Source of the DNA: Bacteroidales bacterium
GTDB lineage: Bacteria; Bacteroidota; Bacteroidia; Bacteroidales; JALTDM01
Reading direction: 5' to 3'
DNA: 7,185 nt
Assembly (NCBI GenBank): GCA_027074135.1
Contig: JALTDM010000218.1
Location: 1 to 7,185, forward strand
In this document: piece after piece, positions 1 to 5,755 of the stretch
How the letters are laid out: the number at the start of each line of letters is the position of its first letter
Numbering within the stretch: the first letter of the stretch is position 1
Position numbers and translations under genes: made by a program
Notes under the pieces: model-generated
Told to the model about the DNA's origin: nothing
Databases searched by the model: none
The model's input: only the letters and a program-made list of their open reading frames with translations

Positions 1-78
1 GCATTCGGGTTAATGGTTACATTGGTTTGGTTGTATATAGAAATACTTAGATTGCTTGTCAAAATGCGAGATAGGTAA
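1..78 (+). CDS. C-terminal fragment of a membrane protein, probably Bax inhibitor-1/YccA family
   Basis: Frame 1 is open from the window edge and ends with TAA at 76-78, giving the last 25 residues of a protein whose start lies outside the window. The tail contains a hydrophobic stretch (LMVTLVWLYIEILRLL) followed by a basic end (VKMRDR), which is typical of a final transmembrane helix with a cytoplasmic positive tail. The wording LVTLVWLYIEILRLL resembles the C-terminus of BaxI_1-type (Bax inhibitor-1/YccA) multi-helix membrane proteins, but this is from memory and 25 residues are little evidence. Its stop codon shares one base with the start codon of the next gene (TAATG), so the two are probably translated from one transcript. 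Confidence 0.6.
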   Translation, partial: AFGLMVTLVWLYIEILRLLVKMRDR

Positions 79-647
79 TGAGCTTTGATATAAGTAAAAA
101 GACCAGAAAATTTTTAATAGATTGGCACCGGGATTTAGGATATTTCTTTACCGGTGTCATTTTAATTTATGCCATTTCGGGGATTGCATTAAATCACCTT
201 AAAGATTGGAATCCGAGTTACAGTGTTGAACAAAAGGATTTTACAGTTAATGTCCCTGCCGATTATAAGCAGGTAACAGAAAAAGATGTGGTCGCAATAG
301 TAAAAAAAGCCGGACTTAATGACTATAAAAAGTATTATTTCCCGTCTTTCGGCAAAATGAAAATCTTTGTAAAAGACGGTACTATCTCGGTAAATTTGAA
401 ATCTGGAGAAGCTAAGTTGGAAATACTAAAAAAGAGATTCTTGTTTGCCGAAATGAATTATCTTCACTACAATCCTGTACGGGTGTGGACATATTTTTCC
501 GATATCTTTGCAGTTGTCTTAATTTTTTTGGCAATAAGCGGGCTAATGATTCTGAAAGGCAAGTACGGTTTCAAAAAAAGAGGATGGTGGCTTGTGCTTT
601 CGGGATTGATTTTTCCGATTGTGATTTTGGCAATTTATTATTGGTAA
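78..647 (+). CDS. PepSY-associated transmembrane helix protein
   Basis: This 189-residue inner-membrane protein matches the small PepSY_TM-like architecture. A short basic N-terminus carries W16-H17-R18, followed by TM helix 1 (about 20-38) ending in LNH (H40). A soluble domain of about 95 residues (about 42-135) follows, then the signature LHYNPVRVW (129-137), TM helix 2 (about 140-158) and TM helix 3 (about 170-187) that ends the protein. Histidines at 17, 40 and 130 sit at the membrane edges; related PepSY_TM proteins often carry such histidines and are linked to iron, haem or redox uptake. A function in iron reduction or uptake is only a possibility here. The start is supported by the TAATG overlap with the upstream gene, and ispH begins one nucleotide after the stop, so it sits in the middle of a compact operon. 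No catalytic residues can be named. Confidence 0.8.
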   Translation: MSFDISKKTRKFLIDWHRDLGYFFTGVILIYAISGIALNHLKDWNPSYSVEQKDFTVNVPADYKQVTEKDVVAIVKKAGLNDYKKYYFPSFGKMKIFVKDGTISVNLKSGEAKLEILKKRFLFAEMNYLHYNPVRVWTYFSDIFAVVLIFLAISGLMILKGKYGFKKRGWWLVLSGLIFPIVILAIYYW

Positions 648-648
648 T

Positions 649-1500
649 ATGGGTAAACTTAAATTGAAGGTTGAAATAGATAAAGGTTCGGGATTTTGTT
701 TCGGAGTTGTTGAGGCAATAAATAGGGCTGAAAGTCATCTTGACAAAGGCGAACGCATTTATTGTCTAGGTCAAATTGTACATAATGAGGAGGAAGTTGG
801 CAGGCTTGAAAAAAAAGGGATGATTACCATATCTCATGAGGATTTCAAGAATCTGAAAGGAGTAAAAGTATTGTTTAGAGCACACGGTGAGCCGCCACAA
901 AGCTATGAGATTGCAAAAAAGAACGGTATAGAGCTGATAGATGCATCTTGTCCTATCGTAACCAGACTTCAACAAAGGGTAAAGAAGGCATATGAAAATG
1001 GTGAAAATGTTTATATTTATGGGAAACACAACCACCCTGAAGTAATAGGACTACTTGGACAAACCGACAACAAAGCTGTTGTTTTTCAAGACTTGAATGA
1101 ATTGGATATAGAAAAGATGCCGCGGGAGATAACACTTTTTAGTCAGACTACACGTGACAAAAGAAAATATGCAGAAGTTATTGATATTTTAAAAAAAGCA
1201 GGTATAAAGGTTAAAGTAAATAATACTATTTGTGGCGAGGTGGCAAATAGACAGCCGGAGATTAGAGAGTTTTGCAAGAGTTTTGACAAGGTTGTTTTTG
1301 TAGCGGGAAAAAAATCTTCCAACGGAAAAGTGCTTTATGGTGTTTGTGAAAACTCAAATCCCAATGCATATTTTGTGAGCAGTGTCGCCGAAATTGATTC
1401 TTCTTGGTTTGGTGAAAACGAAACCGTTGGCATTTGTGGTGCCACGTCTACTCCGCAGTGGCTTATGCAGGAAGTGAAAAAGCATTTGGAAAGTTTGTAA
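649..1500 (+). CDS. ispH: 4-hydroxy-3-methylbut-2-enyl diphosphate reductase (IspH/LytB)
   Basis: IspH carries out the last step of the MEP pathway, the reductive dehydration of HMBPP to isopentenyl and dimethylallyl diphosphate, using an oxygen-sensitive 4Fe-4S cluster in the cytoplasm. All family hallmarks are visible in the 283 residues: cluster cysteines C17 (GFCFGV), C101 (DASCPIV) and C195 (NNTICGEVANRQ). Substrate-binding histidines are H45 (IVHN), H79 (RAHGEPP) and H129. The proton-donor glutamate is E131 in HNHPEV, with SQTT at 165-168, S223-S224-N225 and the C-terminal S267 in GATSTP. The length suits a stand-alone bacterial enzyme without the ribosomal S1 fusion seen in some Firmicutes. 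It starts 1 nt after the PepSY-type gene, so it is probably co-transcribed. No other MEP-pathway gene is in the window. Confidence 0.98.
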   Translation: MGKLKLKVEIDKGSGFCFGVVEAINRAESHLDKGERIYCLGQIVHNEEEVGRLEKKGMITISHEDFKNLKGVKVLFRAHGEPPQSYEIAKKNGIELIDASCPIVTRLQQRVKKAYENGENVYIYGKHNHPEVIGLLGQTDNKAVVFQDLNELDIEKMPREITLFSQTTRDKRKYAEVIDILKKAGIKVKVNNTICGEVANRQPEIREFCKSFDKVVFVAGKKSSNGKVLYGVCENSNPNAYFVSSVAEIDSSWFGENETVGICGATSTPQWLMQEVKKHLESL

Positions 1501-1546
1501 TCAAGTATATAAAACTAAAATATCTTTCATGGGTGTATAATTATTT

Positions 1547-1576
1547 GAAAAATGAATTTTTCGTTAAAGTTTTTTT
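1547..1576 (+). terminator. weak AT-rich hairpin with T-run after ispH
   Basis: GAAAAA (1547-1552) pairs perfectly with TTTTTC (1557-1562) around a TGAA loop. Seven bases later a run of seven Ts follows (1570-1576). The stem has one G-C pair and the T-run is not immediately adjacent, so intrinsic termination is possible but not well supported. It is the best candidate for the end of the ispH transcript within the 130-nt gap 1501-1630. No perfect Bacteroidota -7 box (TAnnTTTG) was found in that gap, so the trkH promoter is unresolved. Confidence 0.3.
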
Positions 1577-1630
1577 GTTATTTCGCAGTCTAAACATAAG
1601 TAAAATTATTGTTTATTTGGTTAATGTAAA

Positions 1631-3079
1631 ATGAATAAAGTTATAAATCTTAAACTTACTTGGAAAATATTAAGTATAAATTTTTATGTAGTAGGTTTTG
1701 CTTTGCTTGCAAATTCCCTTTTGGCATTATGGTTTTCAGAAGATATTATGCCTTTTATATATTCTTCATTAATTTCTCTTATTTCAGGTTTCATTTTTCA
1801 TAAAATGTCTGCTGGAGTAAAAGGCACATCCATAAAAAGAAAAGATGCATATTTTACGGTAACAATTTCATGGTTTTTAGTTGGATTTCTAGGGGCACTG
1901 CCTTATCTTTTTTCAGGTTCCATTCCTTCTCTTGCTGATGCTTATTTTGAGTCTGTTTCCGGGTTTACTACGACGGGATCTTCTATCCTTACGGATATAG
2001 AAGCATTACCCAAAAGCATACTTTTTTGGCGCAGTTTAACTCACTGGATTGGTGGTATAGGTATAATTGTTCTTGTAATTATTATTTTACCGTCATTAAA
2101 GATTGGTGGGTACCATTTATTTACTTCAGAGTCGTCTTTTCAGGATAAAATAAAGCCTAGAATACATCAGGTTGCACACCAATTGTTTGCAATTTATTTA
2201 ACTCTTACACTGCTGGAAGTTTTATTGCTAATGGCGGGTCATATGAATTTATATGAGAGTGTGTGTCATGCTTTTGCAACAGTTGCTACGGGAGGATTTT
2301 CTCCAAGAAATACTAGTATTTGCGATTATTCGCCTTATATACAGTATGTTATAATGATTTTTATGTTTCTTTCAGGTACTAATTATATAATTTATTATTA
2401 TTTGGTAAAAAGGGAATTTACGAAAATCAGGAAAAACGATGAGTTTAAGTTTTACTTTTTCATGGTATTTATTATTGGAGCAGTCGTTACAGCTATTTTG
2501 ATATTGAAAATGGGAAAACCTTTAGAGGTTGCTTTCCGTGAAGCATATTTTCAAGTAATTTCAATTATTACTTGTACGGGATTTGCATCTGCGGATTATT
2601 TACTATGGCCAACAGTAGGGTGGGTTATTATATTTTTTGCAATGTTTTTGGGTGGTAGTACAGGGTCAACGGCAGGTGGTATAAAAATGGCAAGGCATCT
2701 TATCTTTTTCAAAGCGATAAAAACAAGTTATAAGAAAATAATGCATCCGCATGCAATTTTTTCATTAAAAATGAATGGCAAAAGTTTGGGGAAAGATTTG
2801 GTAAATTCAAATTTATCTTTTATTATTATGTACATATTTATCTTTTTCATAGGAATGTTTTCTCTTGTTCTTATGGGATTAGATAGTGCTACTGCCAGTA
2901 GTTCGGTTGCTACATGTATGGCTGGTATAGGTCCGGGTATCGGAACTGTTGGACCTGCTTCGAATTTTGCACATTTGCCTGTTGATGCAAAAGTTCTACT
3001 TTCTTTTATTATGGTATTGGGCAGGTTAGAAATTTATCCTGTATTGGTGCTTTTTACTAAGAATTTTTGGAAGTCTTGA
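1631..3079 (+). CDS. trkH: TrkH/KtrB-family potassium uptake channel subunit
   Basis: This 482-residue polytopic inner-membrane protein is the ion-conducting subunit of a Trk/Ktr potassium uptake system. The four pseudo-repeats (M1-P-M2) each show their selectivity-filter loop: SGFTTTGSSIL (110-120), ATVATGGFS (216-224), ITCTGFAS (313-320) and MAGIGPGIG (430-438). Each contributes a filter glycine. The intramembrane segment GGSTGSTAGGIK (341-352) is the conserved gating-loop region of the third repeat. The length matches TrkH. Such channels are normally gated by a nucleotide-binding cytoplasmic ring (TrkA or KtrA), but no gene for it is in this window, so it must be upstream, elsewhere or absent. 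The gene stands alone between a 130-nt gap and a new promoter region, and the promoter of the next unit overlaps its stop codon. Confidence 0.95.
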   Translation: MNKVINLKLTWKILSINFYVVGFALLANSLLALWFSEDIMPFIYSSLISLISGFIFHKMSAGVKGTSIKRKDAYFTVTISWFLVGFLGALPYLFSGSIPSLADAYFESVSGFTTTGSSILTDIEALPKSILFWRSLTHWIGGIGIIVLVIIILPSLKIGGYHLFTSESSFQDKIKPRIHQVAHQLFAIYLTLTLLEVLLLMAGHMNLYESVCHAFATVATGGFSPRNTSICDYSPYIQYVIMIFMFLSGTNYIIYYYLVKREFTKIRKNDEFKFYFFMVFIIGAVVTAILILKMGKPLEVAFREAYFQVISIITCTGFASADYLLWPTVGWVIIFFAMFLGGSTGSTAGGIKMARHLIFFKAIKTSYKKIMHPHAIFSLKMNGKSLGKDLVNSNLSFIIMYIFIFFIGMFSLVLMGLDSATASSSVATCMAGIGPGIGTVGPASNFAHLPVDAKVLLSFIMVLGRLEIYPVLVLFTKNFWKS

Positions 3080-3108
3080 TTATATTGTAAAATTTAATCG
3101 TAACTTTG
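3076..3108 (+). promoter_or_regulatory. Bacteroidota-type promoter upstream of the ArsR remnant
   Basis: TAACTTTG at 3101-3108 matches the Bacteroidota -7 consensus TAnnTTTG at every fixed position. A TTG at 3076-3078, overlapping the trkH stop codon, lies 22 nt upstream and can serve as the -33 element. A second TTG at 3085-3087 is closer than usual. The -7 box is embedded in an inverted repeat (see the operator entry), so a bound repressor would block the promoter directly. Transcription would begin a few bases downstream, giving a very short leader, and could read on into the operon beginning at 3280. Confidence 0.65.
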
Positions 3109-3115
3109 CGATGAA
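3084..3115 (+). repeat. diverged direct repeat, copy 1 (promoter/operator block)
   Basis: This 32-bp block aligns without gaps to 3230-3261, matching at 23 of 32 positions. Shared elements are a TTG-T at the left, an AAA tract, the ATCG-N8-CGAT arms and a trailing AA. The offset between the copies is 146 bp. The alignment was made by eye. Confidence 0.5.
3097..3112. promoter_or_regulatory. operator-like inverted repeat ATCG-N8-CGAT, copy 1
   Basis: ATCG (3097-3100) and CGAT (3109-3112) are perfect inverted arms around TAACTTTG. The inner bases TAA/TTG are also nearly symmetric, making the whole 16 bp a near-palindrome. It coincides with the -7 box and sits immediately before a frame coding for an ArsR-type N-terminus. 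That is where an autoregulating ArsR-family dimer would bind. The assignment to ArsR is inference from position and symmetry. Confidence 0.55.
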
Positions 3116-3224
3116 TATTTCGGACATGAATAAGAAAGATTTATATAGCGATGATGAATTGAAACAACTTGTCCGTTTTTCAAAGGCAGTGACAGATCCA
3201 GTTAAGTTAAGGATTTTGAACTAA
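3111..3224 (+). pseudogene. N-terminal remnant of an ArsR-family transcriptional repressor
   Basis: A 37-codon frame beginning at ATG 3111 (alternative ATG 3126) ends at TAA 3222-3224. Residues 18-37 include LVRFSKAVTDPVKLRILN, which resembles the first helices of the ArsR winged-helix domain (the family pattern is KALxDPxRLxIL followed by LL). An intact ArsR protein is about 90-120 residues. Here the recognition helix, the wing and any metal- or persulfide-sensing cysteines are missing, and no other frame in the 55 nt before the next gene continues the domain. It therefore looks like the 5' stump left by a deletion. It keeps a promoter and an operator-like site. A real short peptide cannot be excluded, but it could not bind DNA as a normal ArsR. 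Confidence 0.65.
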
Positions 3225-3229
3225 AATTT

Positions 3230-3261
3230 TTTGTCAAACTTTATCGTTTATTGGCGATAAA
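3230..3261 (+). repeat. diverged direct repeat, copy 2 (promoter/operator block)
   Basis: This is the second copy of the block at 3084-3115. It lies just before the flavoprotein gene at 3280. It keeps the ATCG-N8-CGAT arms but its core TTTATTGG no longer matches the TAnnTTTG -7 box, so its promoter activity is doubtful while the operator geometry is intact. Confidence 0.5.
3240..3261. promoter_or_regulatory. operator-like inverted repeat ATCG-N8-CGAT, copy 2
   Basis: TTTATCG (3240-3246) and CGATAAA (3255-3261) are perfect 7-bp inverted arms around an 8-bp centre. The inner arms ATCG/CGAT and the spacing are the same as in copy 1 at 3097-3112. It ends 18 nt before the start codon of the six-gene operon, a natural place for a repressor of that operon. 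The same bases could instead form a small RNA hairpin in the leader. Confidence 0.55.
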
Positions 3262-3279
3262 CTATTAAAAATATAAGTT

Positions 3280-3837
3280 ATGAAAGTTTTAGCTATTTTT
3301 GGAAGTGCAAGGAAAGACGGCAATACGGCAAGAATGATGGAAGCCGCATTGTCGGAATTGCCTGATGATGCAGAAATAAAAAGAGTGTATCTCGGCGATT
3401 TGAATTATGAAGGTTGTGGTTCATGTAGAGAATGTAAATTTAATGAGGGATATTGTGTGAAAGATGATGATATGCAGCAGGTTTTCAGGGATATGATATG
3501 GGCAGAAGTGATTTTTATAGGCAGTCCTTCATTGTTTTCGGATGTAAGCAGTGAACTCAAAATGCTTATGGAGCGAACTTGGTGGATGAAAGGTGCACTC
3601 AGGAATAAAATAGGGGCTTATGTTGTTACCGGACGCAGGTATATAGAAAGCACAATGAATACACTTCATGCTTTTATGCTCAGGCACAGGATGATACTTG
3701 GTGGCAGTGGTGCTTTAGGTTACTCTTTTACTGAGATGGGAGATGTTGAAGTTGATCCTCTGTCTATCAGAGATGCGCATTACACTGGTATGAGAATAGT
3801 AGAATTATATGAATTGATATACGGAAATAAAAAGTAA
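3280..3837 (+). CDS. flavodoxin-fold NAD(P)H-dependent FMN oxidoreductase with iron-sulfur-type cysteine cluster
   Basis: This 185-residue cytoplasmic protein belongs to the NADPH-dependent FMN reductase / iron-sulfur flavoprotein group. The N-terminal strand and loop MKVLAIFGSARKDGNT (1-16) form the flavin phosphate-binding site. G81-S82-P83 (IGSPSLFSDVS) is the second FMN loop, and A113-T117 (AYVVTG) precedes the third. Between the first two loops lies C46-x2-C49-x2-C52-x6-C59, the compact cysteine pattern that binds a 4Fe-4S cluster in Isf proteins; some flavodoxin-family members share the cysteines without a proven cluster. It probably moves electrons from NAD(P)H or ferredoxin to a small acceptor, which cannot be identified. 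It is the first gene of a six-gene operon and is preceded by the second operator-like site. No Shine-Dalgarno sequence is visible, as is common in Bacteroidota. Confidence 0.85.
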   Translation: MKVLAIFGSARKDGNTARMMEAALSELPDDAEIKRVYLGDLNYEGCGSCRECKFNEGYCVKDDDMQQVFRDMIWAEVIFIGSPSLFSDVSSELKMLMERTWWMKGALRNKIGAYVVTGRRYIESTMNTLHAFMLRHRMILGGSGALGYSFTEMGDVEVDPLSIRDAHYTGMRIVELYELIYGNKK

Positions 3838-3868
3838 AGTGTAAATTTGACTGAGAAAAAATATAAAT

Positions 3869-4282
3869 ATGCGTGAATATGAAGTAAAGGCAGAAGGTGT
3901 GGCGGGAGGTGATGCGAATGCTTATGTTAAGCAAACAACAGTCAGGTTTGATGCGGCTTCAGAGGATAAAGGAATTTTGCCCAATCCCGCTGAGTTGTTA
4001 TTGATGTCTTTTTCTGCTTGTGTGCTGAAAAATGTCGAACGTTATTCACAACGGTTGCATTTGCCTTATCGAAAAGCAAAAGTTGTCGTTAAAGGTTATA
4101 GAACAGATGTTCCGCCTGTTATTACCAAGATAGAATATGTGCTTGAGATTGATACAGATGTTGAAGATAAAAAACTGAATGTGTGGCACAAAAATATTTT
4201 GAAGTTCGGAACAATAACCAATACGATGATGAGGGCTGCAGAAGTCAGCGGGATTATAAAACGAATGGATGAAGATGAATAA
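3869..4282 (+). CDS. OsmC-like protein with a single cysteine
   Basis: The 137 residues match the OsmC/Ohr fold, a family of dimeric thiol peroxidases that reduce organic hydroperoxides or act on sulfur compounds. The diagnostic core NPAELLLMSFSAC (39-51) gives the family's E42 and the first, peroxidatic cysteine C51 at the start of the central helix. R26 (VRFD) may be the partner arginine. The second active-site cysteine, normally in a CPV-type motif near the C-terminus, is absent: the matching region reads FGTITNTM (113-120), and C51 is the only cysteine in the protein. A two-cysteine peroxidase cycle is therefore not possible within one chain. It would need an external thiol partner, perhaps one of the two thioredoxin-like proteins encoded next, or it has another role. 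It follows the flavoprotein gene after 31 nt and overlaps the next gene. Confidence 0.85.
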   Translation: MREYEVKAEGVAGGDANAYVKQTTVRFDAASEDKGILPNPAELLLMSFSACVLKNVERYSQRLHLPYRKAKVVVKGYRTDVPPVITKIEYVLEIDTDVEDKKLNVWHKNILKFGTITNTMMRAAEVSGIIKRMDEDE

Positions 4283-4541
4283 CAAACACGCAGAAATAAA
4301 ACTTTTGTGCCCGAGCGCAAAATGCAAAAAGTGCAGGAGAATTATAGATGACATTAAAAAAATTATTGAGAAATTAGATATTATTGTTGATTTTGAGGTA
4401 GTTACCGAGATTGATGATTTGTTGAAACTGCGGGCTTGGATTTTCCCGACGCTATTTGTAAACGGTGTGAAAATTTATGAGGGTTATGTTCCAAAACATA
4501 AATTCTTGAAAAGTAAACTTACAGATTTGTTAATGAAATGA
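4269..4541 (+). CDS. small thioredoxin-like protein (Thioredoxin_3 / redox-active disulfide type)
   Basis: This 90-residue cytoplasmic protein has the compact thioredoxin/glutaredoxin layout: strand IKLLCP (10-15), redox motif C19-K-K-C22 opening a basic helix, strand IVDFEVVTEIDD (39-50), cis-proline in WIFPTLFVNG (57-66, P60) and a C-terminal helix. It resembles the MTH895-like family of small disulfide proteins, whose motif is GxGCxxC. Here the upstream residue is an extra cysteine, giving C14-x4-C19-x2-C22. The start overlaps the OsmC-like gene; ATG 4269 gives a 14-nt overlap, and ATG 4275 is an equally good alternative (8 nt). It ends in a 4-nt ATGA overlap with the next gene, so translation is probably coupled. 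A natural role is disulfide exchange with the neighbouring flavoprotein or OsmC-like protein. Confidence 0.82.
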   Translation: MKMNNKHAEIKLLCPSAKCKKCRRIIDDIKKIIEKLDIIVDFEVVTEIDDLLKLRAWIFPTLFVNGVKIYEGYVPKHKFLKSKLTDLLMK

Positions 4542-5014
4542 AAAACGGAAGGTTAAAAATTGTACTCTATTCATTAGTGCTAATTGCGCTTTTAATTCTT
4601 TTTTTCAAAAAAGACAAACTTACATGTTTTGTTACCAACTATATGCTCAGGCATAATAGTGCTGTGGTAGTTCCAAATGACAGCATCAAGTTTTTTTCTC
4701 AATTTGATTATGCCAATAGGCAAACAAATTATAAATTAACTGTGGTGGAATTAAGTGGTAATGGCTGTAAGCCCTGTCTGAGAATGGACACGGTTCTGAG
4801 TAAGATTGCAAAGGTTTATGCCGGTAAGGTGAAAATAATTACATATAAGTTGGTAAATGACAGTACAATGGTTATTGCAAAGTATTTCGGTGTGAATATG
4901 ATACCTACTCAGATTGTTCTTAACAAAAATGGGCTTGAAGTATTCAGGCATACGGGATTTTTTTCAGAAAAAGAATTTATAATTATTTTAAATGAATATT
5001 TAAAAAATGACTGA
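4538..5014 (+). CDS. membrane-anchored thioredoxin-fold protein
   Basis: The 158 residues begin with a short basic stretch and one hydrophobic helix (about 7-23, VLYSLVLIALLILFF). This is a signal anchor that would place the rest on the periplasmic side. The thioredoxin domain (about 50-155) shows strand TVVELSG (68-74), active-site C77-K-P-C80, the cis-proline loop in VNMIPTQIVLNKNG (119-132, P123) and the closing strand/helix after FRHTGFFSEKEF. The KP dipeptide and the local sequence resemble the thioredoxin 1 type (CxPC) rather than classic TlpA. An extra cysteine, C30, lies just after the anchor. It overlaps both neighbours (ATGA with the small thioredoxin, 8 nt with the TSUP gene). It probably keeps thiols reduced, or hands over sulfur, on the outer face of the membrane where the two transporters open. 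The partner is unknown. Confidence 0.85.
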   Translation: MKNGRLKIVLYSLVLIALLILFFKKDKLTCFVTNYMLRHNSAVVVPNDSIKFFSQFDYANRQTNYKLTVVELSGNGCKPCLRMDTVLSKIAKVYAGKVKIITYKLVNDSTMVIAKYFGVNMIPTQIVLNKNGLEVFRHTGFFSEKEFIIILNEYLKND

Positions 5015-5750
5015 TTTATTGATTTTCGGGATTTCTATGGTTGCAGCATTTATTTTTGCTTTGGGCGGAGTAGGTGCTGCTATAGTTTTGATTCCCATCT
5101 TGGTAATGATGGGAATACCCGTTAATATAGCCAAACCGGTAGGCTTGTTTTTTAATACGGTAAGCTTGTCTAGTGCAAGTGTAAATAACATAAGAAATAA
5201 AAGGCTTGATTTTAAGATTGGAATTCCTATAATTATCTCTTCATTTGTTTTTGCAGCATTTGGTGCTTATATTTCCAAATATTTTTCACGTAATGTAATT
5301 TTATGGTTATTTGTAGGTTTTCTTGTGTTCTCGGGGTTTATGTTTCTGTTGCACAAAAAGAAAGATGAAGATCAATACCGTACGGACAGACCTTATGTAA
5401 AACTATCGCTTATCGGGGCTTTTGCAGGATTGTTATCTGGATTACTTGGTATAGGTGGCGGAGGTATTATTTCGCCTCTTATGCTTATATTGGGATATAA
5501 TCCTAAAAAGATTGCAGCTATAACGGCTTTTGTCGTGCCATTTTCGTCTTTTTCCGGGTTCCTCACGTATTGGGCAATGGGCAGTGTAGATTGGGAAATT
5601 GTTTTAGTGGCATCTATAGGAGGAATAATTGGTGCTGTAGCAGGAACTCATTTTATGCATAACAAACTTAATCATCAAACTATAAAAAAGATATTAGGAC
5701 TAATTTTGCTTTTTATGGCAATAAAGTTGATTGTAAAAGCAATTTTTTAA
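5007..5750 (+). CDS. TauE/SafE (TSUP, DUF81) family anion exporter
   Basis: This 247-residue polytopic inner-membrane protein has the two inverted half-repeats typical of the family. The first motif is GGVGAAIVLIPIL (20-32) with the following AKPVGLFFNTV, and the second is GIGGGGIISPLML (148-160) with AITAFVVPFSS (170-180). Both mark the glycine-rich re-entrant region that opens each half. About seven or eight hydrophobic helices are visible, with a charged cytoplasmic linker HKKKDEDQYRTDRP (116-129). TSUP members export sulfite, sulfoacetate or organosulfonates, or import thiosulfate; the substrate cannot be read from the sequence. The gene starts inside the end of the membrane thioredoxin gene and is followed after 5 nt by the ChrA-type gene, which supports an anion/sulfur stress role for the operon. 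Confidence 0.88.
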   Translation: MTDLLIFGISMVAAFIFALGGVGAAIVLIPILVMMGIPVNIAKPVGLFFNTVSLSSASVNNIRNKRLDFKIGIPIIISSFVFAAFGAYISKYFSRNVILWLFVGFLVFSGFMFLLHKKKDEDQYRTDRPYVKLSLIGAFAGLLSGLLGIGGGGIISPLMLILGYNPKKIAAITAFVVPFSSFSGFLTYWAMGSVDWEIVLVASIGGIIGAVAGTHFMHNKLNHQTIKKILGLILLFMAIKLIVKAIF

Positions 5751-5755
5751 CGGAT

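Noticed and set aside
766..1135. Minus-strand open frames opposite ispH
   Set aside because: They lie wholly within a clearly conserved ispH gene, have no recognisable domain and show the composition expected of antisense shadows.
1501..1630. Promoter for trkH in the ispH-trkH gap
   Set aside because: Only an imperfect box (TATCTTTC at 1521-1528) was found, with no convincing -33 partner, so no promoter was called.
1434..1634. Plus-strand 66-codon frame spanning the end of ispH and the gap before trkH
   Set aside because: Its first third is ispH in another frame and the rest is low-complexity AT-rich sequence. It overlaps the trkH start and has no domain.
3246..3262. Alternative hairpin GTTTAT/ATAAAC overlapping operator copy 2, read as a terminator
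   Set aside because: It has only six base pairs and no following T-run. The shared ATCG-N8-CGAT geometry with the upstream site is the better explanation.
3222..3279. Possible frameshifted continuation of the ArsR domain after the stop
   Set aside because: All three forward frames were read. None shows the expected LL...L..EL helix-turn-helix continuation, so a simple frameshift or single nonsense change does not explain the stump.
4046..4354. Two minus-strand frames opposite the OsmC-like gene and its junction
   Set aside because: They are antisense to two well-supported overlapping genes and have no recognisable protein features.
5000..5191. Minus-strand 63-codon frame opposite the start of the TSUP gene
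   Set aside because: It mirrors the glycine/alanine-rich TSUP motif in antisense and has no independent evidence of coding.
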